Below are positions 23,455-33,779 of a DNA stretch of 64,000 nt, piece after piece. The position numbers and the translations under genes are program-made. Every line of letters starts with the position of its first letter. The first letter of the stretch is position 1. The stretch is from Thereva unica. Its lineage: Eukaryota; Arthropoda; Insecta; Diptera; Therevidae. Under the pieces are notes generated by a model. The model made no database searches and was not told the origin of the DNA. It was given only the letters and a program-made list of their open reading frames with translations. The DNA is taken from contig OX465283.1 of the NCBI GenBank assembly GCA_949987705.1, forward strand, positions 157,371,850 through 157,435,849, written 5' to 3'.

Positions 23455-23650
23455 TTAGCCAGGGTGATCGGAGCCAGGGTGGAAGGAGGAAGTCCGAGAA
23501 CAACATGAAGGAGAACCCTGTTAACAGAGACCGCAAGCTGAGAGCTGCCGCGCCTCCTCTGGAGACTAACTCCGTCCTCCCTATGTCCCATGAGGGATTG
23601 AGGAAGCTTAAAGAAAAGGAGAAAGAAGATGGCGATGTAAAGTTATCAAA
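23455..23650 (+). repeat. Repeat family copy with 'SHEGL' signature
   Basis: It reads ACATGAAGGAGAACCCTGTT, then TGTCCCATGAGGGATTGAGG and AAGCTTAAAGAAAAGGAG. It is the plus-strand relative of 16325-16495. The open frame 23271-23711 (146 codons) spans it and contains MSHEGLRKLKEKEK. That open length may reflect a retroelement ORF rather than a host gene. Confidence 0.6.
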
Positions 23651-23659
23651 TTACCAAAA

Positions 23660-25800
23660 TTATCTTGAATTTTACCCGGGACTAACGAGATTGATGTTTG
23701 TGATAAAATGACAATTAGGGATTAGCTTCGTTGATGTATAGGGCCCTGAAAATCTACTTTGATGTTTACGGACCACGGTATTTAGAGGTTGGGAGAAATA
23801 AACAATCATTTCAGAGCAAAGCAGGATGTTTGCGGACGTCATAACCGAAAATCTTATCATTTATTGCAAACTTTTAAAGTCACCAAACAACGCCTGGAGT
23901 CAATGTGCCCCTTTTGCCAAAAACCTTGTCACATGACTATAAAAAATGATTGCCCCCAATCTACCTGACAGTTAACACAACAAAACCATAAATGCTAATT
24001 ACCTTTAAAGATTAAATATTTGCACTAATAAACCGCGAGAGCTGAATGCACCACCGACACTGAATCTGGCTTCGATGTTAACCCGGACTCCCAACTCCAG
24101 TCCTCCGCGTGTCCAATTAACCCGGAAGAAAGATGGTCAAAGGACGATAATGCAGGGAACGTGATGTTAATTCTCGAGGAATTTACTTCGGTTTTAATAC
24201 AGTGTGTTCTGGCCAGATCCAGCGGGGAATGGCCCCCGGGTTACGATGCCGTAAAAACTGATTTCGAAGTGCATGCTTCTGCACATTCGGATTTTTGAAT
24301 TTGGATTTTGGGCCAGGGCAAAGCGCCCTCCTCGTGCATAACTCTTCCGGGCCCCGGCGACACTTGGAGGAATGGTTTCCTTCTTTCGAGCTCCACCACC
24401 CGCACGGACACGGCACTGGAGAGCTCCTTTTATTCCGGGTTTTCCCACATTTTATTTTTATTTTTTTTTGTGTGAATTTTACTGATTTCATTTCAGGTCA
24501 CCATGGAGTTGCCGGGTGCATTCCCTGCGGTCATTGTATGCGGCCTGGAATGGGTTTTCCTCGAAATTTTTCGAGCTTTCTTTATGTTCTGGCTCCTCGC
24601 TTTTTCTGCACTTTCTCGCCGCATTTGGAGAAATTGTTGTTTTTGTTGTGCGCTCCTCCGCCCGGGCTCTGAGATATATGTGAATGTGCGAGCAGCAGGT
24701 GGTGCCGCCCGGTAATGATCGCATATCATGTAGGTCAGAGCTAGGATAAAAAGCTTCCGTGACGCGCGGAGTTATGCGAGAGAGCAGCGAGTGTGTTTGT
24801 CGACCCACTGCGACACTTGGTGCCCGAATTAAGAACTTGCTCACGTATTGACATAAAAACGGCGCAAAATATTAAACAAAAGTTTGTTTTCGCCTTTTTC
24901 CATCAATGAATGGCGGAGCTCCGCACAAGAAATGGCCTTATTATCTTTCTTTCGGGACGGCGGCGGTGGTGCCATCTTGGGTATTCGTGGCGTGACACGG
25001 GGATGGCGTCGAGTTAAAACGACTTAAGAATTTCCTTATATGATTTTCTTTTCTTCAAGCAGGAATGTTTTTCATAAATCACTGGGAATTTCTATGGCAG
25101 TTCGGCCCGAGACGTTTATTATTCGCTAAATGAAAGCAGCTCCGAAAGGCTCTGCGATCGATATTCGTACGTTGTTTGATTAAGTTTGAGGCGGAAGTTC
25201 TTTGAGAGACTTTCGCCATTTTATACGAAACTTGATTTTTTGACAAACAATGATAAATCACTGACGGCTGATGCTTTTTTTTTGTTCTTTTATTTGTGAA
25301 TGTCTTGTCGCTTTAGTTCTGGGGAACAATGGAGTAAAAGCATGTGAAAAGCATTCTTTTGGTGAATTATATATCGTTTTATGGACGTTGTAAAAAGCGC
25401 CTTAGATGTGAAGGCTTTACATCAATTTGTAAACGCGTAAACCTCTCTACCTTAAAGTTTTTGGCTGTCCTGATTTTTTTCCAGCACAGGTGCAGGTTTT
25501 ATCGAAACTATGAAACCAGCGAGACGTCTCCTTATACATAATTCGAAGCATTTGACAAACAACAATTTGCTAATACCACAGCTTTGCCACCCTCAGTTCA
25601 ACAAAGTTCAGTTCAATCTGCATAACTGGCTTCACCGCCTGGCATGTTCAGTTGGTGCTGTTGTTGCTTTTTCGCCAGAAGTTAGAAATACAAACCCTCA
25701 CTGAAGTGATATTCCATTGTTCCAGTTGATTACTCTCTTTTGAGCGAGCTTTTACCTTCAAACTCAATTTCATACTCTGTAGGGCCAACTCAGGCTTGAT
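23660..25800. other. No certain gene; possible exon-like sequence at 24497-24715
   Basis: Mostly unique DNA. GC content rises at 24300-24820. At 24497 a good splice acceptor (TTTCATTTCAG) precedes ATGG with a favourable start context. The 70-codon frame from 24503 is hydrophobic at its N-terminal half (CGLEWVFLEIFRAFFMFWLL), ending at a TAA at 24713. This could be a tiny membrane protein or a chance frame. Confidence 0.25.
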
Positions 25801-25859
25801 TTTCCCTGAGTTCAATATGTGAAAAAGTTGGCGAACTGAGGTTAAAATTTAAGGTCAGT

Positions 25860-26115
25860 ACACCAATTTGCTCGAACTTGCGCATTTCGGTTGATGAAGC
25901 CAGGGTATTAAGCATCAAGATTGTGGTTGGTCTGTTCCTGTTCAATTTTCCCTTCAAGTGGCCCTTTAAAAAAAGGGGTTGGTCAATTTCGGGGATCGTG
26001 AGGCCAGTTAAAACATAATTTGCGAAAAGTTTCTCGCAAAATTTTCATTGCAGCACGAGCTATGTGTGATGCGGCACCGTCGTATTGGTATATACGTAGG
26101 GTATGTGGTTCAATT
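25860..26115 (-). mobile_element. Tc1/mariner-like transposase fragment
   Basis: On the minus strand the frame from about 26095 reads QYDGAASHIARAAMKILRET, resembling the second catalytic block (QQDGA-x-x-HxA) of mariner-type DDE transposases, then NWPHDPRN, resembling the NWPPRSPDL block. The third acidic residue and the C-terminus are disrupted by a stop. No terminal repeats were found. Confidence 0.65.
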
Positions 26116-26234
26116 CGGCCACAAGAAAGTTTTTCAACATGTAATCAACACCATGTGTGGGGAAATCAAACAAACACCTCCCTATCTAAATGTTTTTTGG
26201 TGTATTAACTAAAAGAGAAAGAAGGTAGGCTAGT

Positions 26235-26890
26235 TCATTGCGAATCGGAAGATGGGGGACGACGGTGTACAGAAAAACATACGGAGTTCGGCAGGGATCC
26301 ATCTTAGTGCCTTCCCTATGGGTCACAATGTATAATAATGTGTTGAGGCTACGTCTCCCAAAAGGAACTGTTGCGATCAGAGGATCTAAGTATGAGAATA
26401 GATCATTCACTCACAGCCCGCCCTAAGGGAGTGAGGATCGACCGGAGGCTAAATGTTAAATCATACCTGGAGGGCATGGAGGGTAGCTCAGCACTGCTAT
26501 AAGCAACGCCAATGTCGGCAGAAACGTTGAACAGGACCATTAACAGCAAAAAATTAAAGGCTGCATACAGACTAAGCGCCCTTCGATACCAAGTACAACG
26601 ATGTAGGACCACGTGAAAAGTGATAGGTCGATCATCCTCATTGATGCACTCAAGAGGCAGGCATGTTGCGATCCAGGCGTGTTGTGATCCAGAAAGTGTT
26701 AGAGGGGAGCCAAATACAGTGTGGTGGTAAATAATGCACTGCAAGTCTGCCACCGAATGTAAAGGGAAGTTGGACTAGCCTGTTAAAGGTTGTTGGACTC
26801 ATTGTATTATCCCAAAAGTGGAGAGATGGGTTACGAGGGAACAGTTTGCAGTTTTTGAGTGGGCATGAAGGATATATGTAATACCTGTAT
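26235..26890 (+). mobile_element. R1-type LINE: reverse transcriptase end and following domain
   Basis: The frame 26238-26426 has YGVRQGSILVPSLWVTMYNN, corresponding to the GVPQGS-x-LGP-LW-x-x-MY block, followed by VLRLRLPKGTVAI. The YADD box is missing. Further on come KLKAAYRLSALRY and WTHCIIPKVERWVTR, which match the linker and post-reverse-transcriptase region (l-aaYRL-alR, then Grwth-lIP-i-W) of R1-like elements. Stops and frame changes are frequent. Confidence 0.75.
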
Positions 26891-27329
26891 CCATCGTTTT
26901 GAGCTCGATAGCTCATAGCTTTTGCCCGTCATGTCTGGGTATTCAGGATAACGCATGCCTTTTTTTCTTTGTTAGATTCGACGAATAAAGAGCGAAACTA
27001 GAGCCACTTACACTGAAAAACATCCTAGGGCGCTGAAGGGGCCATTCACAGTAGTGATGAGCAAAAATAGTCTTGATTTTGCAGCCTTGTCATGGTCTTG
27101 CACATTTAGCAAGACCAAAACCGAGACTTACTAGACAAGAGCAAGGGCTAGCCCCACTTTTTCATACGAACCCTTTGTAGATTGCCTTATACGGCCACAA
27201 GGGGCATCTAACGTCTTTCCCCATCCTGAGTGAAAAGTAGAGAAATTGAGAACTTTGTGGTGTGGTTCCAGAGTGAAATAACTGCTGGGCGTCGACAGTT
27301 TTATATTTTTAAACGCGAGTCTCGTTTTT

Positions 27330-27445
27330 TCAAGCGGCCCTCCAACTGACCACTAATCACGTTCAATGCTGCTTGACCTGCGCAATCGAACGAAAGGCTA
27401 AATGACAAATTTCACGGCCACCAACGTAATCGCCTGAAATATAAG
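27330..27445 (+). mobile_element. Short LINE fragment related to 15090
   Basis: AATGCTGCTTGACCTGCGCA followed by ACG-rich sequence resembles AATACTGCTTGACCTACGCA at 15099-15118, where the same frame leads into reverse transcriptase motif A. Only about 100 bp align, with gaps. Confidence 0.35.
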
Positions 27446-27654
27446 GCAAGAAGGCAACAACAAAACTAAACCAATGTATATCAGGAAAACTAAAGGTTGA
27501 GATTTTCCCATTTCATTTGTAATGGAGTTTGCCTCATAGCGCCTTTATGAGAAATTGACTGAGGTAAACTTCACCTTGTAGCTGATTTTTATTTATGTAG
27601 TAACTCATGAGGAATCAAACGGAAAATACTTCTTTGGACGTGTCCTCATTTGCC

Positions 27655-27800
27655 ACCTAGAACAACGTGGAGGAGAAGCCTATTAGCAGAGGACAACTGG
27701 GAGATCCTGGTCAGAGCTGAGAGATGTCGTGCAAAACAGAGTTCGCTGAAGCGCGATTGAAAGAGCATGAGGTGTTTTTAGTGGGTTCGAGTCCCTCTAG
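27655..27800 (+). repeat. Repeat family copy, 'SHEGL' family
   Basis: AACAACGTGGAGGAGAAGCC, TATTAGCAGAGGAC and AACTGGGAGATCCTGGTCAG parallel the minus strand of 16325-16495, including the later AGAGTTCGCTGAAG. The end with the SHEGL signature is lost. The phrase GGTTCGAGTCC downstream resembles a tRNA B box, but no tRNA fold is present. Confidence 0.6.
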
Positions 27801-28159
27801 TCTGAATGGTTATTATCTACAACAAGCCCTTTAGTCATTTTTCAAAACTTGACCCTTTAAAAGTAATTCAGTTTTAGAATTATTTTTTGGGCCAAAAAGC
27901 GATTTTTGACAACTTTGACTTTGACTAACTTTGAAGGGGTTAATCGGGGTTGTATGTCTTATAGAAACCGAATACCTGAAAAACTCAGGAAAAACGCCAT
28001 ATTTCCGGCGGCCATGTTTTTTTTTGGGGTTTCCCAAATTGTTTTCTTAAAAAGTCACAAGGAAACTGTGTATACCAATTTTCAGCCATTTCGGAGTTTT
28101 GTCTCCTTTCGGGCGTTTTTTTTGCAATTTCCCCGGACTAATAGTTTGAAGTGTGCCTT

Positions 28160-29595
28160 TAGTGGAGTCAGATGAGCATCAAATTTTAGTGAAAAGGGAA
28201 TTGTCTTCAGAGTAAAATTTTTTTTTTGGAACATGTTAGTTACATCGAATACTATATGAAATGGACATTTTCTACCTCTAGCAACCGCCGCTACGTAAGT
28301 TATCGGCCATTATGTAAAAAATTTACCATTTTGGTCGTTCTTTCTAAATATAAATGCGTATATCTCGGCATGTGTAGGTCCGAAAAAATTGAAAAAAATA
28401 GAGGTTGTTCGTTATGATATTGGCTACCAGCGGTTACAATATGAAATCCTTATCTGCACATATAACCTCAAAAAAAATCAAAAAATAAAGAAACTACAGA
28501 ATTTTGGTTTTTTGGTGATAACTTCGAATATTTTTAGTGAAATTTGATGAAATTTTCAAAAGTTATACTTTATAATGGGAACAATAACTGGTTAAAATTT
28601 CAAATCAAAATATCTAATACAAGGCTCAAAAATTGACTTCAAATTTGAAAATTGATTGCCCTATCAGTTTTGTGCATCGCTTCGTATGAGGTTCTTACTT
28701 TTTTTAAAATGTAGCTTCTTTTATGCACTTTTGATGGTGAAAAAGAAAAAAAATTTAAACTTGAAGAAAAGTGAAAAAAAAATCGAATCGAAAATCGACA
28801 ATTTTTGCATTTTGTCGTCAATTTTTTAGGAAAATTTGACTTTTTTTGGTAAAGTTCAATTTCTATTGAATTATTAGTTCATTTTTGACATATGATGATC
28901 GAAAAATTGACTTTTATCAAAAAATGTGATTTTTTTCTAAAAAAATTGACGAAAAAATGCAAAAATTGTCGATTTTCGATTCGATTTTTTTTCACTTCTC
29001 TTCAAGTTTAAATTTTTTTCTTTTTCACCATCAAAAGTGCATAAAAGAAGCTACGTTTTAAAAAAAGTAAGAACCTCATACGAAGCGATGCACAAAACTG
29101 ATAGGGCAATCAATTTTCAAATTTGAAGTTAATTTTTGAGCCTTGTATTAGATATTTTGACTTGAAATTTTAACCAGTTATTGTTCCCATTATAAAGTAT
29201 AACTTTTGAAAATTTCATCAAATTTCACTAAAAATATTCGAAGTTATCACCAAAAAACCAAAATTCTGTAGTTTCTTTATTTTTTGATTTTTTTTGAGGT
29301 TATATGTGCAGATAAGGATTTCATATTGTAACCGCTGGTAGCCAATATCATAACGAACAACCTCTATTTTTTTCAATTTTTTCGGACCTACACATGCCGA
29401 GATATACGCATTTATATTTAGAAAGAACGACCAAAATGGTAAATTTTTTACATAATGGCCGATAACTTACGTAGCGGCGGTTGCTAGAGGTAGAAAATGT
29501 CCATTTCGTATAGTATTCGATGTAACTAACATGTTCCAAAAAAAAATTTTTACTCTGGAGACAATTCCTTATGTTTTGCTCATCTGACTCCACTA
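28160..29595. mobile_element. Near-perfect palindrome, 1.44 kb (long-arm fold-back element)
   Basis: Two arms of about 660-680 bp are reverse complements with very few differences. The outermost words are TAGTGGAGTCAGATGAGCA on the left and the complement on the right, and the spacer is roughly 28840-28935. The same translated stretch appears on the plus strand at 28226-28417 and the minus strand at 29348-29536 with one residue changed, simply because the arms mirror each other. The flanks (CTT and TTG) show no convincing duplication. The terminus resembles that of the second palindrome (TAGTTCAGTCAATCTG). Non-coding; a transcript would form a long hairpin. Confidence 0.9.
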
Positions 29596-29599
29596 TTGT

Positions 29600-30495
29600 T
29601 TGGCGTAAATAAATAAATAGAACTACGGTGTCACAGAAGACCGACAAAGTTGGACTCACTATAATGCCCTATGGCTTCTTCTGCCCGTCTATAGTCAATC
29701 AATTGCGGTTACAGAATATGTAATTTATGGTCTTAACTTTGACTCTAAAAATCAGTTTCGCGCCACAGGAGGTCAATTCACTCCAAATTAACTTCTGCAA
29801 ATAAAGTTCCCATTAAGCAAGTTATTATGCGGCTTCCGTGGGAGCTACTGTGCTAGTTAACACCTGACACCGTGGAATAGGCAGCAGAAGAAGAGGCAGA
29901 TGTTAAAGTTACAGAAGCTGTGACAACAAGCAAAGGCAGCTCCCTCATATAACGATTTGCTGGTCTTGATGTTTGGTCTTATTATGTCGGAAAGTGGGGG
30001 TCAAAAATTGATTAATTTAATGTTATTTTTGGACAGCCCTACACCTAGAAATTAAAAGCACATCTACTTTTAAAAAATATTTTCAAATCGCCTTAAAGAC
30101 CTGTTACAGTTTTTTGTCCACCGACCTCCTAAATGAACTAGAATCAAGTATGCATACCCATCTCTACTCTCAATTTAATTCCAACCTAAAAGAACTTAAC
30201 AAAAAAAAGCAGAAGTAGAGCACATATTCGAAAGAACCCATAACTCCTCCAGCCTCTAATCAATTATCAAAAAAAAGTAAAAAGACAGGTCAATAGATGT
30301 CAAACACTTGCAAAGCGAAATCCGGCTTAAAAATAGTCCAAATCCCCGCCAAAAAACTGCACACACAATCGCCCAACAACTTAATCCTCTTATCTAAACT
30401 GCCGCAAAATGAATAGCAAATTTTTCAATTACCCCAAAAGCATTCTTCTCCCCCGGCGAGTTATGCAAACGCGATAAATAAGGCCGCGTCGGTTC
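29600..30495. other. No gene recognised
   Basis: AT-rich unique-looking DNA between the palindrome and the candidate exon. No transposon motif seen. Confidence 0.4.
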
Positions 30496-30501
30496 AGTTA
30501 C

Positions 30502-30643
30502 CTTCAAACACCGCGGATCCAGCACACAATAAAGCTGTCTGCCGTCGAGAAATTTCATAATCTCCAGATCAAGTATTTCCGTTGCTGATCTGTTTACAAT
30601 CAGATCCATCCAGCTTGGACCAGGTGAAGTGGGCCCGGCCCAC
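30502..30643 (-). CDS. Candidate host-gene exon, product unknown
   Basis: Minus-strand sequence after GGGGTTCAG (possible acceptor, weak pyrimidine tract) opens with WAGPTSPGPSWMDL, continues VNRSATEILDLEIMKFLDG, and ends RQLYCVLDPRCLK directly before the donor-like GTAACTG. The segment is 142 bp. The composition is protein-like (regular hydrophobic spacing, mixed codons), unlike chance frames nearby. The frame stays open past the donor to 30394. An ATG at 30609 could alternatively be a start. I do not recognise the family, and nothing adjacent confirms other exons. The exon call is inference. Confidence 0.42.
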
Positions 30644-30649
30644 CTGAAC

Positions 30650-32770
30650 CCCGCTTGACTCTCGCCCCAAACCCAGCAGGTATAAGGCTACCTGTTGTCT
30701 TGTTAGTCAAGCATATGTAAAAGCTCTTAGGCTGGTCGCGAAGCTTTACTTTGGGAATTCTTGGTTATTCCAGAAATGGTTGGTGGCTAGTGTCGGACGC
30801 CCTCATTTGCATATTTTCACCTGGCGGATCTTTACGCGGTTTTAAGAAGAAATCTTGGCGAAATTCCATCCCGAAATTGAACAAAATCATTGCGGTCCCG
30901 TTACGACGGCCTAATCGGGTTAAGTTCTCAGCCCGCAGAACGTCGTCTTATCCACTCTCAATATTTGGACCATTATTTGTCATGGGGCCTCCACCTGAGG
31001 CAGACACGTTACGGCTCTTGCCCTGGGTCGGATTGGAGTCGCACAGAAGACACAACACACCGGTTTACACATCGCCCGCGAATTGCCCGCTGATTAGCCC
31101 CGTCGTCTGCGTCTTTAATTTTGCACGAGAAGAGCTTTCCATTAACGCGCCCCGGGAACACGTCGAAACGGAGTGGAGCTCCACTTCACGTCGTCGTCGA
31201 ACGACTCAGGTGATAACAGATAAAATTTGGATAAATAGTCTTTACGGACGCACCAAATCAATGAATTGGCCATAAAATTTGGTTAAAGCGGATAGCATAG
31301 GGTCATTGGCGCCCGAACGGAGCCCCGAAGCTGTGCGGCGAATCTCGCTCGAACGCCACCGGCCGTAGGAGAGGTGGTTCATGTCGATGTGTCTGTCTAC
31401 TTGAGATGATCGTTACTTTCCTTGTTGATGGCACACTTACCTGGGATTAGTAGCCACAAGAAAATGCTCTCCCTTCACGGTGCTGATTGGTGGTTATGGT
31501 CGTTCTTTCGATAGGGCTTCTCTGGTTTTATGGCCAGAATGACAGGTGATTGAAGTTTATGGCAAGTGGGCAATATAATCGCCTGTAGAATCACTTTGTC
31601 CACATATCAAGTATCCACGCACCTCAATGGCTAAGGCCCTCGGGTTTTATTCGTCTTTTATTTAATTACTAATCATTAATTTCGACAAAAGACGCTGTAA
31701 CCACTGCCAGGAGGTGTGCGGAATTTCAATTCAGTGTTGGGGATTGAAATGTTCAGTTTTATTGCAGGTGATGTGATTCCTTGGAACAGGATACAAGTGT
31801 GGAATTTTATGGGAGTAAGTCCTTATTAAATAATGGGCTTACATAAGCTGGCAAATACAAGTGAAAAGAAAAATTGATTCATAATAAAATTAACTTCCCC
31901 AGAAAACAGAATGACACATAACACAAAAAATGTCCTAGTTTGGTTCTATGCCTACCCGATCCGTCATTTTTTTTTCTTTCGGTGAAGTACAGGGTCCAGA
32001 AGTACCGGGGCCTCTCTTGACCTATTGTACTGCCCACCTATACCTCATATTTGTACCGCGTACCGATACCTTGAAAAGGACTAGCAGTTTAACCAGTGGC
32101 GTGTCGGTAAAATTTGAATGTTCGAGCAGGGTGTCGGTGTTTGACGGGGAACATGTAGGGCAGACTCATCCTCTTCTCAAAGCAAGGCTTGCAGGTGGGG
32201 TATTCCGCCCTTCGTCAAGATCCCATCGGTAAAGGCTCTTTTCAGTAAGTTGGTAGGTGCACCAATAGCTGGCTCCGGCGTCATGAATATAATGTCAGAA
32301 CCCTGTTCAGGTCTTTTATTTTGTCTTTGGAGCTTAAGTTGACGAAGGTAGTTTGATGAAGAACCCCCGACTCACCAAGGGCGGCATGTTAGCAGTACCA
32401 AACCAATTTAGATTTGATTCTACAAAACCCTCTATCGCTCTCTTTGCCCCTAGAATAGCAGGCAACTGTTTATTTTTTGCAGGAGACTGTACACTGGCGA
32501 GATCTGCCAACGCTATTGCAACATACATATATCATAAAAAGGAAGAAGTTCGGTAGACTCTAGTTGGTAGAATATCTATCTCGTAAGCCCTGTTCGGAAA
32601 GTTTTCTTCTCTAGAAAGTAGGATTTGTACAAGACGACAGACAGGAAGACCAAATTTTCCGTGGAAGGATGGCGTTGAAAACTACACCCGGAGGTTAGTG
32701 ATGGAGAAAGAAGTTGTGACCAAATTTTATGGCTAATACATTAAGTAGTACCATCGAAATAAACAAAACT
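30650..32770. other. No gene recognised
   Basis: Unique-looking DNA with a GC-richer part at 30880-31380 that could belong to the same host locus as the candidate exon. Frames on the plus strand (30751-31275, 174 codons) have no family motif and look like GC-driven openness. Confidence 0.35.
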
Positions 32771-32774
32771 TCTA

Positions 32775-33135
32775 CTTATGTTTTTCTCGCAACACAAGAC
32801 AAATCTGTTCGGATCGCTCGCACAGTCTACAGCCATTCTTTTCGCACACACAACGTTCTTAAAATTCGTTTATAATTAAAACAAATCCTATACAAAAAAT
32901 TGGTGGCAGCGGTGGGATTCATTTAATTGTGTAAAAACCCAATTTTGTACGACGTCCAAGAGTACACACGTAGGGTTTATCACTTTCTCGTCATACATTT
33001 GTCTGATTTCCCTTTACAATTATCCTTTGTCTTAAGTTTACTAATAGACATTGCACCCTTAACATGTAAAACATGACGGACTGGTAGTACAAAGGATGAC
33101 CCTTTATCATAGACTTTCATATAAAAAAATAGTCT
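32775..33135 (+). mobile_element. LINE 3'-end fragment (tail family, copy 3)
   Basis: VFLATQDKSVRIART near 32780 parallels RQFFLATHDKSRLAF at 15350. The tail at 33070-33130 (CATGACGGACTGGTAGTACA, then AAAGGATGACC and ATATAAAAAAATAG) matches 15630-15700. It is a 5'-truncated copy of the same Jockey/CR1-like family. Confidence 0.65.
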
Positions 33136-33419
33136 ATCGGAAAAGTCAATTGAAAATAAAAAAAAATAGTTCAACAGTAGAACCCATTTGCCAAGCATCA
33201 CCAATAAGCAGCATTTTAATTGGAAGTTCCATCACATTCTCTATTATTAGTTATTATGTGATTATGGGAAAGTGGCGACCGTGTATAGCTGAATTAAGCA
33301 GCTTCACGCAATACCGATTCACTAAGATTAAAGATTTAGGACACCTCCACGATCACTGAACGACAATTCACTGATCTAGCCATTTCCGGCATTCCCAACT
33401 ACTGCACTTGTCTGACATT

Positions 33420-33658
33420 TTAATTCCAGAGAATGATCAGGCTACTCCAAATTACAATTTTTCGACACGAGAACTTGCGCTGCAAGAACTTCATCGTTTT
33501 CAATGTACTACAATTTCAGCGCGTTTTCTCGGTGTGTATTGACTCATAGCTAAAATGGTATTGAATGACGTTTTAGAATCGTGCCGACTTGTCGAAATAG
33601 GCTAAAAAATGTCAGAGTTATTCAATGTTGAAAAACCGAAGGTCTAGATGGCGCATCC
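33420..33658. mobile_element. Truncated copy of the 4740-5103 MITE
   Basis: 33490-33658 aligns with the reverse complement of 4740-4910. It shares CTACAATTTCA, TTGACTCATA, TAAAAAATGTCAGAG and the terminus ACCGAAGGTCTAGATGGCGC. The other terminus is missing. The left part (GAATGATCAGGCTACTCC) still matches the middle of the full copy. Confidence 0.75.
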
Positions 33659-33679
33659 ATTATATAGTATCAAAAGGAG

Positions 33680-33760
33680 CAACCGATATGGTGACACCGT
33701 GGCTAACTTAGGCCTATTGTGTGCATACTCCACTAACGAAAAAGACCGGCAATCTGCCGG
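33680..33760 (+). repeat. Short repeat shared with 46345-46420
   Basis: ATATGGTGACACCGTGGCTA followed by ACTTAGGCCTATTGTGTG parallels ATATGGTGAACACCGCGGCC at 46341 with AACTAGGCTTGTTGTGTC. It is probably an untranslated segment of a LINE. Confidence 0.4.
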
Positions 33761-33779
33761 ACGAAGTCAAGAAGGTTAG

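Noticed and set aside
27780..27800. tRNA gene signalled by GGTTCGAGTCC
   Set aside because: No A box or acceptor stem upstream at the right distance, and the sequence belongs to the dispersed repeat at 27655.
28226..29659. Protein genes within the first palindrome
   Set aside because: Identical frames on both strands are produced by the inverted arms; there are no family motifs.
30751..31275. 174-codon plus-strand gene
   Set aside because: No domain or splice support; GC-rich openness.
31311..31330. Retroviral-type primer binding site (TGGCGCCCGAAC)
   Set aside because: The 12 bases match a tRNA-Lys type primer site, but no LTR precedes it, the following bases diverge, and no gag follows; chance is likely. 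A similar TTGGTGCCCGAAT at 24819 is also unsupported.
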